A stretch of 43,632 bases of DNA from Lachnospiraceae bacterium (GTDB lineage: Bacteria; Bacillota; Clostridia; Lachnospirales; Lachnospiraceae): assembly GCA_024696005.1 (NCBI GenBank), contig JAILHF010000020.1:1-43632 (forward strand). The letters run 5' to 3'. Below the pieces are notes generated by a model. It was not told where the DNA came from, searched no databases, and saw only the letters and a list, made by a program, of their open reading frames with translations. The position numbers were made by a program, and so were the translations under genes. Positions 29,826-38,207 of this stretch are shown here, in pieces (position 1 is the stretch's first letter; each line of letters opens with the position of its first letter).

Positions 29826-30563
29826 TCAGGACATGTCGCAGCTGTCCAGGACATACCGGGACACGCCGTCGCGGTTTTTCTCCGCCCCGGCCTTTACCCT
29901 TTCCATTTCCGCCTCATCCCCGTCCTCTTTTGCCCTCATGTACGCGTAATAGAATCCGTAATAACGGTAGGACGCGTCATCCGAATCCAGCAGGACTTCG
30001 ATCAGATGATCTTCCCGGGCTTTTTTTGTTTCCGCATCCCCGATCACTTCGGCAAAAATGGACTCGATCAGCACTTTTTCTTCTTCAGCCTCTTTTCCTT
30101 TCCTCCGGATGCGCAGAAAACGGGTCCCGTCATTGTAAAGGATGCCGGTCTTGATCTTCATCGGAAGGATGCAGACCAGTCCCTGGCCCAGGGAGACCAT
30201 GCCGAGCATCAAAAGAAACTCGTGCTTTGTCAGAAAAAATGCCGCCATCCCGGCCGTTCCCAGGACCAGGGAAGCCAGCGGCCCCGCGATCAGAATGCGG
30301 GCAAACACCTCCGTGACCGAATCATCGATCCGCTTGGGCATCGTTCCGCCGCAGCCTCCCCAAAGCGCCGGATTTTTCTCGATGCCGAAAAGGATCTTCC
30401 CGTCCGGGTCGTCCCGGTAGAGTTTGAACGGACCGATCACCATCATCAGGAACTTCCATCCGTTCATCAGCCCTGACAGCACATGTCCGAACTCATGCAC
30501 GACCGTCGAGATGAAAGATGCCGCCACCGCGTAAAACAAAACCACCAATACCACTGTCTTCAT
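29826..30563 (-). CDS. Small M50-family membrane metalloprotease (245 aa)
   Basis: The zinc motif H-E-F-G-H (residues 23-27) lies in the first membrane helix, and the third ligand region is LYNDGTRF (144-146, N-D-G). Both are in the order expected of site-2-protease/M50 enzymes. Hydrophobic helices are about 5-30, 90-110 and 115-135. The last 95 residues are a charged helical tail. It likely cleaves within or near the membrane, but its substrate is not evident. The start at 30563 has AAAGGAG 8 nt upstream; the frame runs open further but without an RBS. It lies upstream of the Xre gene by 90 nt. Confidence 0.85.
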   Translation of the reverse strand: MKTVVLVVLFYAVAASFISTVVHEFGHVLSGLMNGWKFLMMVIGPFKLYRDDPDGKILFGIEKNPALWGGCGGTMPKRIDDSVTEVFARILIAGPLASLVLGTAGMAAFFLTKHEFLLMLGMVSLGQGLVCILPMKIKTGILYNDGTRFLRIRRKGKEAEEEKVLIESIFAEVIGDAETKKAREDHLIEVLLDSDDASYRYYGFYYAYMRAKEDGDEAEMERVKAGAEKNRDGVSRYVLDSCDMS

Positions 30564-30656
30564 ATTTTTCTCTCCTTTGCTTTTTTGCCGACGGCCGGGA
30601 CCTGCCCGTCGTTTTCGCTTCTGCTCCCATCTTAGGTGCCCCCGGAGCATTTTGTC

Positions 30657-30674
30657 TATCAAAGGTCTTTGACA
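30657..30674. promoter_or_regulatory. Possible operator upstream of the M50 gene
   Basis: Imperfect palindrome TATCAAAG-GT-CTTTGACA with one mismatch. The terminator at 30691-30722 contains a related TGTCAAAG-CT-TTTTGACA. A clear promoter is not seen on the minus strand here, so this is tentative. Confidence 0.3.
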
Positions 30675-30690
30675 TCGGCCAAAAGCGCAT

Positions 30691-30722
30691 AAAAAAGGCA
30701 TGTCAAAGCTTTTTGACATGCC
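30691..30722 (-). terminator. Intrinsic terminator of the BMP/kinase/OYE operon
   Basis: On the minus strand GGCATGTCAAA, loop AAGC, TTTGACATGCC, then TTTTTT. It lies 43 nt after the OYE stop. Confidence 0.92.
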
Positions 30723-30765
30723 CGGGCCCCCCCCTCTGAAACGGGGAAAACAGCAGGTTGTTAAT

Positions 30766-31845
30766 TTATGATTTGACTTTTTGCGCCTGCTTGGCGGGAC
30801 ATTTGTGAGGCATCCCCGGTCCGTACTGGCAACGCGGACAGTCGAAACATTTGGCAAATTCCCTGTCCTCCAGAACCGCCTTCGGGAAAGCCGGATCGGC
30901 AAGGACCGCCCGGCCGAGGTCCACGGTATCGACCAGCTCGTTTTCGATCAGATACCTCACGGTCGAAGCTTCGTTGATGCTGTTTACACAGGATACCGGG
31001 ACCCGGCCCCGGAAATGTTCGTGAAAACGGACCCCGAGAGAGCAGATCGCGTTGTAAGGCCGGTCTTCCTCATCCTTCACCGTGGGATCCTCCCATTCGA
31101 TGCCCGTTGAAACCTGCAGATAATCACAGCCGGCTTTGACATATTCTTCCGCGATCTCGATGGCGGATGCCACATCCGGCTCAATGCCGGCCGTTCTCAC
31201 GGAAAGGAGAAAGGCATCGCCGCACTCCGTCCGCAGCCTTCTCAGGATCTCCGATGCAAAACGGGCGCGGTTTTCGGCATTTCCGCCGTATCCGTCCGTG
31301 CGGAGGTTCGTCTTTTTCGAGATGAACTGGTTGATCAGATAACCGTGGCAGCCGTGAAGCTGTATCCCGTCATACCCTGCCTCTTTTGCACGCAGCGCCG
31401 CGCTCACAAAGCTGTCCTGCATCCCGCGGATCTCTTCGGCATCCATCTCCTTCGCAAGCACCTCCGGATTCCGCGTGGGAACTGCCGACGGGCCCATCGC
31501 CGGGCCGCAATCGGGATTCGCCCCGATCCCGGTATGGTTCAGCTGTATGATGACCGCCGCCCCGTTCTCGTGACAGGCTTTCACGATGGCGCGGTGGCCT
31601 TCGATCTGTCCATCCTCCCACAGGCCCAGATGGTTCTTCGCGAATCTTCCTCCGGGCGTGACCGCCGTGGCTTCCACGCAGATCAGCCCGCATCCGCCTT
31701 CCGCCCGCTTCCGGTAATGGGCGATGTGTTTTTCGCACACCTTCCCATCCGGCCCGGCATAATCAAACTTGACCGTGGGCGCCATGGTCATTCGGTTTTT
31801 CAGCGTTGTTCCGTTGATGGTGATCGGATCGTTCACATGCGTCAT
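30766..31845 (-). CDS. Old Yellow Enzyme-type NADH:flavin oxidoreductase (359 aa)
   Basis: TIM-barrel FMN enzyme of the OYE / 2,4-dienoyl-CoA reductase group: motifs IQLNHTG, GYDGIQLHGCHGYLINQFISKKTNLRTDGYGGNAENRARFASEIL and VDLGRAVLADPAFP are typical. A C-terminal cysteine run CFDCPRCQYGPGMPHKC follows; longer family members bind an Fe-S cluster here, and this one lacks the NAD-binding extension. The start at 31845 has GGAGG 8 nt upstream and is preferred to 31851. It follows the hybrid kinase by 27 nt and ends in a terminator, so it is probably the last gene of that operon. The substrate is unknown. Confidence 0.9.
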   Translation of the reverse strand: MTHVNDPITINGTTLKNRMTMAPTVKFDYAGPDGKVCEKHIAHYRKRAEGGCGLICVEATAVTPGGRFAKNHLGLWEDGQIEGHRAIVKACHENGAAVIIQLNHTGIGANPDCGPAMGPSAVPTRNPEVLAKEMDAEEIRGMQDSFVSAALRAKEAGYDGIQLHGCHGYLINQFISKKTNLRTDGYGGNAENRARFASEILRRLRTECGDAFLLSVRTAGIEPDVASAIEIAEEYVKAGCDYLQVSTGIEWEDPTVKDEEDRPYNAICSLGVRFHEHFRGRVPVSCVNSINEASTVRYLIENELVDTVDLGRAVLADPAFPKAVLEDREFAKCFDCPRCQYGPGMPHKCPAKQAQKVKS

Positions 31846-31872
31846 GCCCATTCCCTCCTTTGCAAAAAACTG

Positions 31873-34629
31873 TTACGCTTTGCGCTTATCGATGCAGCTT
31901 ATGATGCTGTCATAATCGAAATTCGCCGCCGCCGTTTCCATTTCCTTCCAAAGCGCGGCGTCCTCTTCCGGCAGACTGTATCCTTCCAGTTCCCCCATGA
32001 CCTGGCGGATCAGATCGCAGTCCATCTCATCCGCTGCCTCCCGCAGCCTGCGAAAGACATCCGCCATCCGATCCGGATCGGCCACAGGCCGGTCCGTGCT
32101 CTCCTTTTCGGCAAAGACCGCGGCAAGCGGTTTTTGGAAGCTCTTAAACTCGCGGACAAAGGCCGCATGGTTTTCGCGGATATAATCAAGGTCGCCCCTC
32201 TTGCCGGCTTCCTCCAGCTTCCGGGCCATCTCCCCGAGGCCGGCGGCCCCGACGATCCTGGCCGAGCTCTTCAGCGCATGCACCTTGATGGTATAATTCC
32301 GGATGTCCTCCTGCGCGTACAGTTCGTCAAGCTCCCCGGCTTTCTCTTCAAGGGAGGTGTAGAAGAAACGCAGGACCGAAACATAGGCCTTCGGGGAGCC
32401 GCTGTTCTGGATCCCGGCATCGATGTCGATCCGCTCCTCGCTCTTCAGGCGGAGAAGCTCCTCCGGCTCCTCCCGGCGTTCCTTCGAAAGCTCTTCCGAA
32501 GAGCCCTGCTGCTCCGTCGCCTGCGATGTCCGGATCTTTTCCGCAGGCAGATATTTCCGGAGCATCTGCTCCAGCTTCCCGCTTTCGATGGGCTTCGCAA
32601 GATAATCATCAAAGCCGGCAGCCAGATACTGTTCCCTGGCTCCGGATACCGCATTGGCCGTCAGGCAGATGGTCTTTGTATCCCGGTTCGGGTTCTGCTC
32701 CTTCGAACGAAGCTCCTGCAGGGTCTCGATCCCGTCTTTTTCCGACATCATGTGATCCAGGAAGATCAGGTCGTAGTGCTTGTTCTCCGTGAGCGCAAGG
32801 CATTCGTCCCCGCTCTCCGCCATGTCGACCCGGATCAGGGTGCGCTTCAGCAGGCTTTTGAACACCATCAGGTTCATGGGATTGTCGTCCACCACCAGAA
32901 CATCCGCCGTCGGCGCCGTAAAGCGTCCTCCGGTCTTTTTCCGTTTCATCAGGGAGGCACGGGCGCAGTCCTCATAATCTCCCATGGGCTCCCGGGAGAC
33001 CACCTTCTGTCTCAGACGGAAGGAAAAGACGGATCCCTTTCCGTATTCGCTCTCCGCCTCCAAAGTGCTGCCCATCATCTCCAGCAGATGTTTGGTGATG
33101 TTCAGTCCAAGCCCGGTGCCCTCTATGCCGCGGTTTCGCTTTTCCTCGATGCGCTCGAACTCCGAAAAGAGCTTCGCCATGTCCTCTTTCCGGATCCCGA
33201 TGCCGGTATCGGCCACCGAAACATGAAGCAGGATCTCGTCTTCCGTATCCTCCGCGTTCTCATAGCCGACAGAAAAGGTGACGCTGCCCTTTTCCGTATA
33301 CTTGACCGCATTGGTGAGGATGTTGATGATGATCTGCTTGATCCGCACCTCATCCCCGTGCAGGATCCTGGGGATCCCCGGATCGATCTCGGTCTTCAGC
33401 AAAAGCTCCTTGTTCTCCGCACGCCCGCGTATCATGTTCACCAGGTCGTTGATCATCAGCGACAGGTCGTAATCCGTGGTAAAGATCTCCATCTTCCCGG
33501 CCTCGATCCTCGAAAAATCGAGGATGTCGTTGACAATGGCAAGAAGGGTATTGCCGGCATTCCGGACATTGTCGGCATACACAAGGACCATGCGGTCATC
33601 GCTTTCCCGCAGGATCATCTCGTTCATGCCCAGGATCGAGTTGATGGGCGTGCGTATCTCATGGGACATGTTTGCGAGGAAGTCGCTCTTTGCCCTGGAG
33701 GCCTCCTCCGCCTTTGCCTTTGCTTCCCGGAGGGCATCGCTCTCACGCGCCCTGATGGTCACGCGGCCGAGATAGAAGGCGCCCAACACCACCAGGAGCA
33801 TCAAAAGGCCGAATACCCATACCACCAGAAGCGTGATCTTTCCGATGCCTTCCGAAGCCACCGACTTCAGGACAAAGCCCGATACCAGGAAATCCGTTCC
33901 CGGGATCTCGGCCTCGAAGAGGAGCATTTCTCCCCTGTCCGTGGAAAAGCGCCTGGCTACCGCAACGGAAACCTCCATCTCCATGTGCATGGAAGCATAC
34001 TTTTGCCGGATGTCCGCGCTCTCGTACCAGGCCAGGTCCCGCTCACTGCTGTTATAGAAGGGAATGACAACACGGCCGTCCCTGGTGGTCACGCAGATCT
34101 TTCCCATGTCATCGTAGATCTCCGTAGACAGATACTCTCCCAGAACGGAGGAGGGGCACAGGCGGTAGAGGACGTAGCGGATGTTGGGCCCGTTGAACAC
34201 CGGGCAGGTAAACAGCAGGCCTTCCCCTTCCGCATAGGTTATGGCATGGTTCCCGCGGAAGGAGGACTGTATCCCCTCGTACACGGAGGCATCGATCTTT
34301 TCCCCGAAAACGGCTTCCCCGTCGAGGCCGAGCAGTCCCTGCTTCACTCCGGGTCCGAAGCAGAGGCGGGGCATCAGCTCCTCCATGTCATCCAGCGATG
34401 CCTCCAGACGCAAGGCGATGTTTTCCAGATCGTCCAGCTCGGTATTCAGTTTTTCCTCCAAAAGCAGCGCATAGACCTTCGCCTGTTCCTCCGTCTGCTT
34501 TTCCGTATAGGAATTCACCAGGGTCCCGATCCGGCTGTGCAGCACAAAGCCCACGGCCAGCAGGGCCAGCGCAAAAAAAGTCAGCATATACAGGGTTCCG
34601 TGTCCGTCGTAGTGTCTTTTCCTATTCAT
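31873..34629 (-). CDS. Hybrid sensor histidine kinase with REC and Hpt domains (918 aa)
   Basis: Membrane helices at about 13-31 and 264-288 enclose a sensor of about 230 residues (Cache-like size). Then HisKA with His323 (MSHEIRTPINSILGMNEM), HATPase (N box INILTNAVKYTEKG, G1 VADTGIGI, G2 GTGLGLNITKHL), receiver with Asp625 (VVDDNPMN, LIFLDHMMSEKDG, LAKPIE), and Hpt with His784 (KVHALKSSARIVGA). A further helical end follows. The layout supports a His-Asp-His phosphorelay. The ATG at 34629 lies inside the upstream BMP gene (8-nt overlap), with GGAG just before it. The likely ligand input is the two BMP proteins; the likely output is the REC-GGDEF protein of the same operon. Confidence 0.95.
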   Translation of the reverse strand: MNRKRHYDGHGTLYMLTFFALALLAVGFVLHSRIGTLVNSYTEKQTEEQAKVYALLLEEKLNTELDDLENIALRLEASLDDMEELMPRLCFGPGVKQGLLGLDGEAVFGEKIDASVYEGIQSSFRGNHAITYAEGEGLLFTCPVFNGPNIRYVLYRLCPSSVLGEYLSTEIYDDMGKICVTTRDGRVVIPFYNSSERDLAWYESADIRQKYASMHMEMEVSVAVARRFSTDRGEMLLFEAEIPGTDFLVSGFVLKSVASEGIGKITLLVVWVFGLLMLLVVLGAFYLGRVTIRARESDALREAKAKAEEASRAKSDFLANMSHEIRTPINSILGMNEMILRESDDRMVLVYADNVRNAGNTLLAIVNDILDFSRIEAGKMEIFTTDYDLSLMINDLVNMIRGRAENKELLLKTEIDPGIPRILHGDEVRIKQIIINILTNAVKYTEKGSVTFSVGYENAEDTEDEILLHVSVADTGIGIRKEDMAKLFSEFERIEEKRNRGIEGTGLGLNITKHLLEMMGSTLEAESEYGKGSVFSFRLRQKVVSREPMGDYEDCARASLMKRKKTGGRFTAPTADVLVVDDNPMNLMVFKSLLKRTLIRVDMAESGDECLALTENKHYDLIFLDHMMSEKDGIETLQELRSKEQNPNRDTKTICLTANAVSGAREQYLAAGFDDYLAKPIESGKLEQMLRKYLPAEKIRTSQATEQQGSSEELSKERREEPEELLRLKSEERIDIDAGIQNSGSPKAYVSVLRFFYTSLEEKAGELDELYAQEDIRNYTIKVHALKSSARIVGAAGLGEMARKLEEAGKRGDLDYIRENHAAFVREFKSFQKPLAAVFAEKESTDRPVADPDRMADVFRRLREAADEMDCDLIRQVMGELEGYSLPEEDAALWKEMETAAANFDYDSIISCIDKRKA

Positions 34630-35722
34630 AGATCTCCACACCTTCCGCGTACCAGTCAATGTGATTGAACAATTCGTCGTCCCCGATCCGTTCCTCGGCC
34701 GTGCAGCGTTCCTGCCCCGCGTTGTCGCGGATCTCGCCGGAAAACACGTCCCGCTGCGTGCATATCCTCTGTTTTTCGGCTTCCACCAGCTGCTTCGTCT
34801 CATCCGTTACCAGGTTTGAACAGGGATAGAGGGAAACCGCACCGTCCGGCAGTCCCAGCCAGTAGTCATTCTCGAAATTGGCCCTTCCGCTCAGAAAATC
34901 GGACAGCACCCTGTCGTACATCATGTCCCAGTTGATCAGGGCCGCCGTAAGGAAGCGCTCCGAATATTCCCCGCTGACGTAGTCATAGCCCGTGGTGTAA
35001 AGCCCCAGCTCGTCCGCCAGGTCGATGGAGTAGGTCTTGTCCTCGTGATAGGTCAGCACGTCCGCCCCGGCAGCCTTAAGCTCCCTTACCGCCTGTTCTT
35101 CGGCTTCCCTGTCGTCCCAGCTTCCGGTATAGTAAACAAGAAGCTTTGCGGACGGATCCGACATGCGGGCGCCCATGGCATAGGCATTGATGGAGCGTAT
35201 CGTCTCGGGCATGGGCATGGCCGTCACGTATCCGAGGATGCCGCTTTTTGTCGCGGCTCCCGCAACGATGCCGGAAAGATACCGTACCTGGTAATCCCTT
35301 CCGAAATAGGTGGAACTGTTTTCCGCTTCCTCCTCACCCGAGATGCAGTAAAAGGCGATCTTCGGATAGGCCCTTGCAATGGTGTCCAGCCAGGCACCGT
35401 ATCCGTAGCTCGTAAGAAAGATGCATGAACAGCCCTCCGCTGCCAGGGCGGCTACCGCTTCCTTCACGGCCTCTTCCTCCTCGGGCACGTTCATCCTCGC
35501 GTGGAAGCCGGCGGAATTCCGCTCGCAGGCCGCAAGGATCCCCTCATAATGGCTCTGGTTCCAGCCATTGTCATCGGCTGCCCCGATGAAGACGGCGCCC
35601 ACCGAGATGCCCTCCTTTTTTGCCTCGGGCCTAAAGCTCCAGATCAGGAGGATGATCCCGGCCACCACGAGCAGCGCGGCTATGTAAAAGGCGCCTTTGA
35701 CAAAGCTCTCTTTATTCTTCAA
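34622..35722 (-). CDS. Membrane-anchored BMP/PnrA-type binding protein 1 (366 aa)
   Basis: One N-terminal membrane helix (11-30) without a lipobox, so it is anchored rather than lipidated. The rest is a periplasmic-binding-protein fold of the BMP (basic membrane protein, PnrA/Med) family: VGAVFIGAADDNGWNQSHYEGI, CIFLTSYGYGAWLDTIARAYPKIAFYCISG, YQVRYLSGIVAGAATKSGILGYV and INAYAMGARM. BMP proteins bind purine nucleosides. The start is TTG at 35722 with GGAGGG 8 nt upstream. It overlaps both neighbours (11 nt upstream, 8 nt downstream). No ABC permease or ATPase is nearby, so a sensory role is likely. Confidence 0.88.
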   Translation of the reverse strand: MKNKESFVKGAFYIAALLVVAGIILLIWSFRPEAKKEGISVGAVFIGAADDNGWNQSHYEGILAACERNSAGFHARMNVPEEEEAVKEAVAALAAEGCSCIFLTSYGYGAWLDTIARAYPKIAFYCISGEEEAENSSTYFGRDYQVRYLSGIVAGAATKSGILGYVTAMPMPETIRSINAYAMGARMSDPSAKLLVYYTGSWDDREAEEQAVRELKAAGADVLTYHEDKTYSIDLADELGLYTTGYDYVSGEYSERFLTAALINWDMMYDRVLSDFLSGRANFENDYWLGLPDGAVSLYPCSNLVTDETKQLVEAEKQRICTQRDVFSGEIRDNAGQERCTAEERIGDDELFNHIDWYAEGVEIYE

Positions 35723-36854
35723 GCGTCACACCCTCCACATACCAGTCAAAGCGGTTCAGCATCTCGTCATCGGACATGGATTCCCCTTCCGGAACGCGCA
35801 GCTGTCCGGCATTATCGGTCACGGGTCCGTAAAAGACGTCAAAGGAGCGGTTCTCGAAGCGCGCTTTCGCCTCCTCCACCGCCGTCCCGGTCCCGGGTGC
35901 GCAGTTTTTCGTCAGCGCCGAGACCGCCACCATCCCTTCCTCCATGCCGATCCAGTCGTGTCTTCCGTAAAACTTTCCCTGCAGGCAGCTTAAGATCGCC
36001 TGGCGGTAATAATCCTCCCAGTTCCACACACAGGCCGTAAGATAGCTGTCCGGAAAAAGGGCGGCATTGTCCCTGTTAAAGCCGATGGAGCGGATCCCGT
36101 TTTCGGCGGCGATCCGGTCCGGCATCAGCGAATCGGTGTGCATTGTTAGGATATCCGTGCCGGGGTTCTGTGCGAGCAGCTTTCCGCACGCTTCCGCCGC
36201 CGCCTCGTCGTCCCCCCAGGAATTGATGTAGATCACATGAACCTCCGCATCCGGCGCAACGCTCCGCACCCCCAGGGTGAAGGCGTTGATCTGTCGGATC
36301 ACCTCCGGGATCGGAAAGGCCGCGGCATAACCGATCTCGCCCGTCTTTGTGCTCATGCCCGCAACGATCCCCGCCAGATACCTGGCCTGATACATCCTTC
36401 CCATGCAGGTGGCCAGATTGGCTGCGGTTTCCGTTCCGGTGGGCTGGATGAAGCACACCTCCGGATAGCGGTCCGCCATTTCCCGGACATACGCCCCGTA
36501 ACCGAAAGAGGCTGCAATAACCACCCTGCAGCCTTCCTTTTCCACCAGCTCCTCTATGGCTTCCGCGCAGCCTTCGTCCTGGGCCACGCTCTCTTTGCAG
36601 AGGATCTTCAGGTTCAGATCCTCTTCCAGACTCTTCAGGGAATCGTAATGCGACTGGGAATAGTTGGCATCGTCCTTTGCACCCGGGATGATAAGCCCCA
36701 CCTTTGTGGTTCGGGCGGTCACATCCGTCTCCTTGCGCACATCCCGGATCACCAGCATTCCGATGACGGCCGCCGACAGGATCAGGGCCACCAGAACGAT
36801 GAACACTCCACGGCTTCTTCCCGTGCTTCTTTTCCGCATCTCCTGCGTACCCAT
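35712..36854 (-). CDS. Membrane-anchored BMP/PnrA-type binding protein 2 (380 aa)
   Basis: Paralogue of the next gene. It has a basic start, one membrane helix (17-36), no lipobox, then the BMP fold: VGLIIPGAKDDANYSQSHYDSL, VVIAASFGYGAYVREMADRYPEVCFIQPTG, YQARYLAGIVAGMSTKTGEIGYAAAFPIPEVIRQINAFTLG. The end DNAGQLRVPEGESMSDDEMLNRFDWYVEGV matches the corresponding end of BMP protein 1 (DNAGQERCTAEERIGDDELFNHIDWYAEGV). Both ends are therefore conserved in this pair. The start at 36854 has AGGGGA about 10 nt upstream. Gap to the REC-GGDEF stop is 6 nt. Confidence 0.88.
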   Translation of the reverse strand: MGTQEMRKRSTGRSRGVFIVLVALILSAAVIGMLVIRDVRKETDVTARTTKVGLIIPGAKDDANYSQSHYDSLKSLEEDLNLKILCKESVAQDEGCAEAIEELVEKEGCRVVIAASFGYGAYVREMADRYPEVCFIQPTGTETAANLATCMGRMYQARYLAGIVAGMSTKTGEIGYAAAFPIPEVIRQINAFTLGVRSVAPDAEVHVIYINSWGDDEAAAEACGKLLAQNPGTDILTMHTDSLMPDRIAAENGIRSIGFNRDNAALFPDSYLTACVWNWEDYYRQAILSCLQGKFYGRHDWIGMEEGMVAVSALTKNCAPGTGTAVEEAKARFENRSFDVFYGPVTDNAGQLRVPEGESMSDDEMLNRFDWYVEGVTLEE

Positions 36855-36860
36855 AAGCTG

Positions 36861-38207
36861 CTATTCCCCTGCCTTTTCCAGATAGCGGAACACATGCTCC
36901 ACCGTGACGCCCTCCGAATACCCCGAGCGTTTCCACACCTCCATGATGCGCTCCGCGGCACCCTCCGCATCTGCCCCGCTCCTTTCCGTCAGTAGGGCAA
37001 AGATGCTGTCGACTCCGTTTCGGATGACGATATCGCTCATCCGGAGGGCCTTTCGGAGCACGTCCTCAAACTGCGCGCATTTTTCGGCCAGCATTCCGTC
37101 GTTTTCGCCCTCCTGCAGCTTTAAGGTGAACATCATCAGAATGACATCCCCGCCGAAGCGCTTGTAATAGCGCCTGATGAAGCGGTAGACCGGTCCGAAG
37201 GAATCGTTGCCCAGGGTCATGGCGCCGCCCTGATCACTGCGCTCCTCCATGATCCGCATGGTGCGCTCCAGCTTCCGGTCCGCATCGTCTTCCTCCGGCT
37301 CTGCCGTTTCCGAAACGGGAGAATAGACGGCGTACCCGTGCTTTCCGTTCTGCTTTACGCCGTACAATGCACTGTCCGCAAGGGTAAACAGCTCTTCCAT
37401 CTCCGTGCCCTGTCTCGGCACCATAACGGCTCCCGCCGATACACCGATGGGAAGCCCATGGTCCTCTCCCAGCAGCCGTGCGGTTTCCGAGCGGACCGCC
37501 TCGTTCAAACGTCCCACCAGTTCCGCCAGCGCCTTTTCCTCAACAAGTCCCTCGCAGAAGAGCAGGAACTCATCCCCGCCTATGCGGGCCGGGACATCGC
37601 CTTCTTTCATGTTGTTCCGCAGGATCTGTGCAAAAGCCTCCAGCATCTTATCGCCCATGTCGTGACCGAACAGATCGTTGACGAGCTTGAAGCTGTCGAG
37701 ATCCATGATCACAAGGGCACCTTCCGTGCTGCGGCACAGCTCCGCGATCTTTTTCGTGCCGTGGGCTTTGTTCAGAAAGCCCGTCATCCGGTCCACCGCC
37801 GCTTCCTCCGTGAGGGAGACGATGGTCCTGCTGTTGGTGATGGTGTTCTCGATGCGTCTTAACAGCACTTCCTTATTAAATGGCTTGCGTATGAAGTCGG
37901 CCGCGCCGATGGCCAGCCCCTTCTGCTCCACCTCGTCATCCCGCTCCCCCGTAAGAAAGATCACCGGGACAGGGGGCCTGCCCGCCTCCTCCTCACGCTG
38001 CCGCAGCGCCCGGAAGGTCTCGAAGCCGTTCAGATCGGCCATCAATATGTCCAGAAGGATCAGATCCGGCTCATTCTTTTCCATGAAGCGCAGCAGATCC
38101 TTGCCCGAGCGCAGACAGCTGACACGCAGGTCCTCATCGCTGAGCATGTTCTTTACATTTGTCAGGCTCAAGGCCTCATCATCAACCACAACGATCCAGT
38201 ATCCCAT
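36861..38207 (-). CDS. REC-GGDEF diguanylate cyclase response regulator (448 aa)
   Basis: Receiver at 1-120: VVVDDE, Asp53 in LILLDILMADLNG, Lys in FIRKPFN. The GGDEF domain (135-300) has the intact signature ARIGGDEFLLF at 210-214 and FGHDMGDKMLE, so c-di-GMP synthesis is expected. The inhibitory RxxD site is KEGD, so product inhibition may be lost. Residues about 325-440 resemble a second, inactive GGDEF-like fold (LRKALRMSDIVIRNGVDSIFALLTERSG). The start at 38207 has GGAG 6 nt upstream. It leads the operon with the BMP proteins and hybrid kinase, and is its likely phosphorelay output. Confidence 0.92.
   Translation of the reverse strand: MGYWIVVVDDEALSLTNVKNMLSDEDLRVSCLRSGKDLLRFMEKNEPDLILLDILMADLNGFETFRALRQREEEAGRPPVPVIFLTGERDDEVEQKGLAIGAADFIRKPFNKEVLLRRIENTITNSRTIVSLTEEAAVDRMTGFLNKAHGTKKIAELCRSTEGALVIMDLDSFKLVNDLFGHDMGDKMLEAFAQILRNNMKEGDVPARIGGDEFLLFCEGLVEEKALAELVGRLNEAVRSETARLLGEDHGLPIGVSAGAVMVPRQGTEMEELFTLADSALYGVKQNGKHGYAVYSPVSETAEPEEDDADRKLERTMRIMEERSDQGGAMTLGNDSFGPVYRFIRRYYKRFGGDVILMMFTLKLQEGENDGMLAEKCAQFEDVLRKALRMSDIVIRNGVDSIFALLTERSGADAEGAAERIMEVWKRSGYSEGVTVEHVFRYLEKAGE

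Noticed and set aside
30564-30902. Upstream extension of the M50 protease frame
   Set aside because: It crosses a strong terminator and has Arg/Pro-rich non-protein-like composition; AAAGGAG precedes the ATG at 30563.
31345-34668. Very long open frame on the plus strand, antisense to the hybrid kinase
   Set aside because: It has no recognisable domains, is rich in Arg/His/Pro as expected for the antisense of a GC-rich gene, lacks a ribosome binding site, and the minus strand encodes clear HisKA, HATPase, REC and Hpt motifs.
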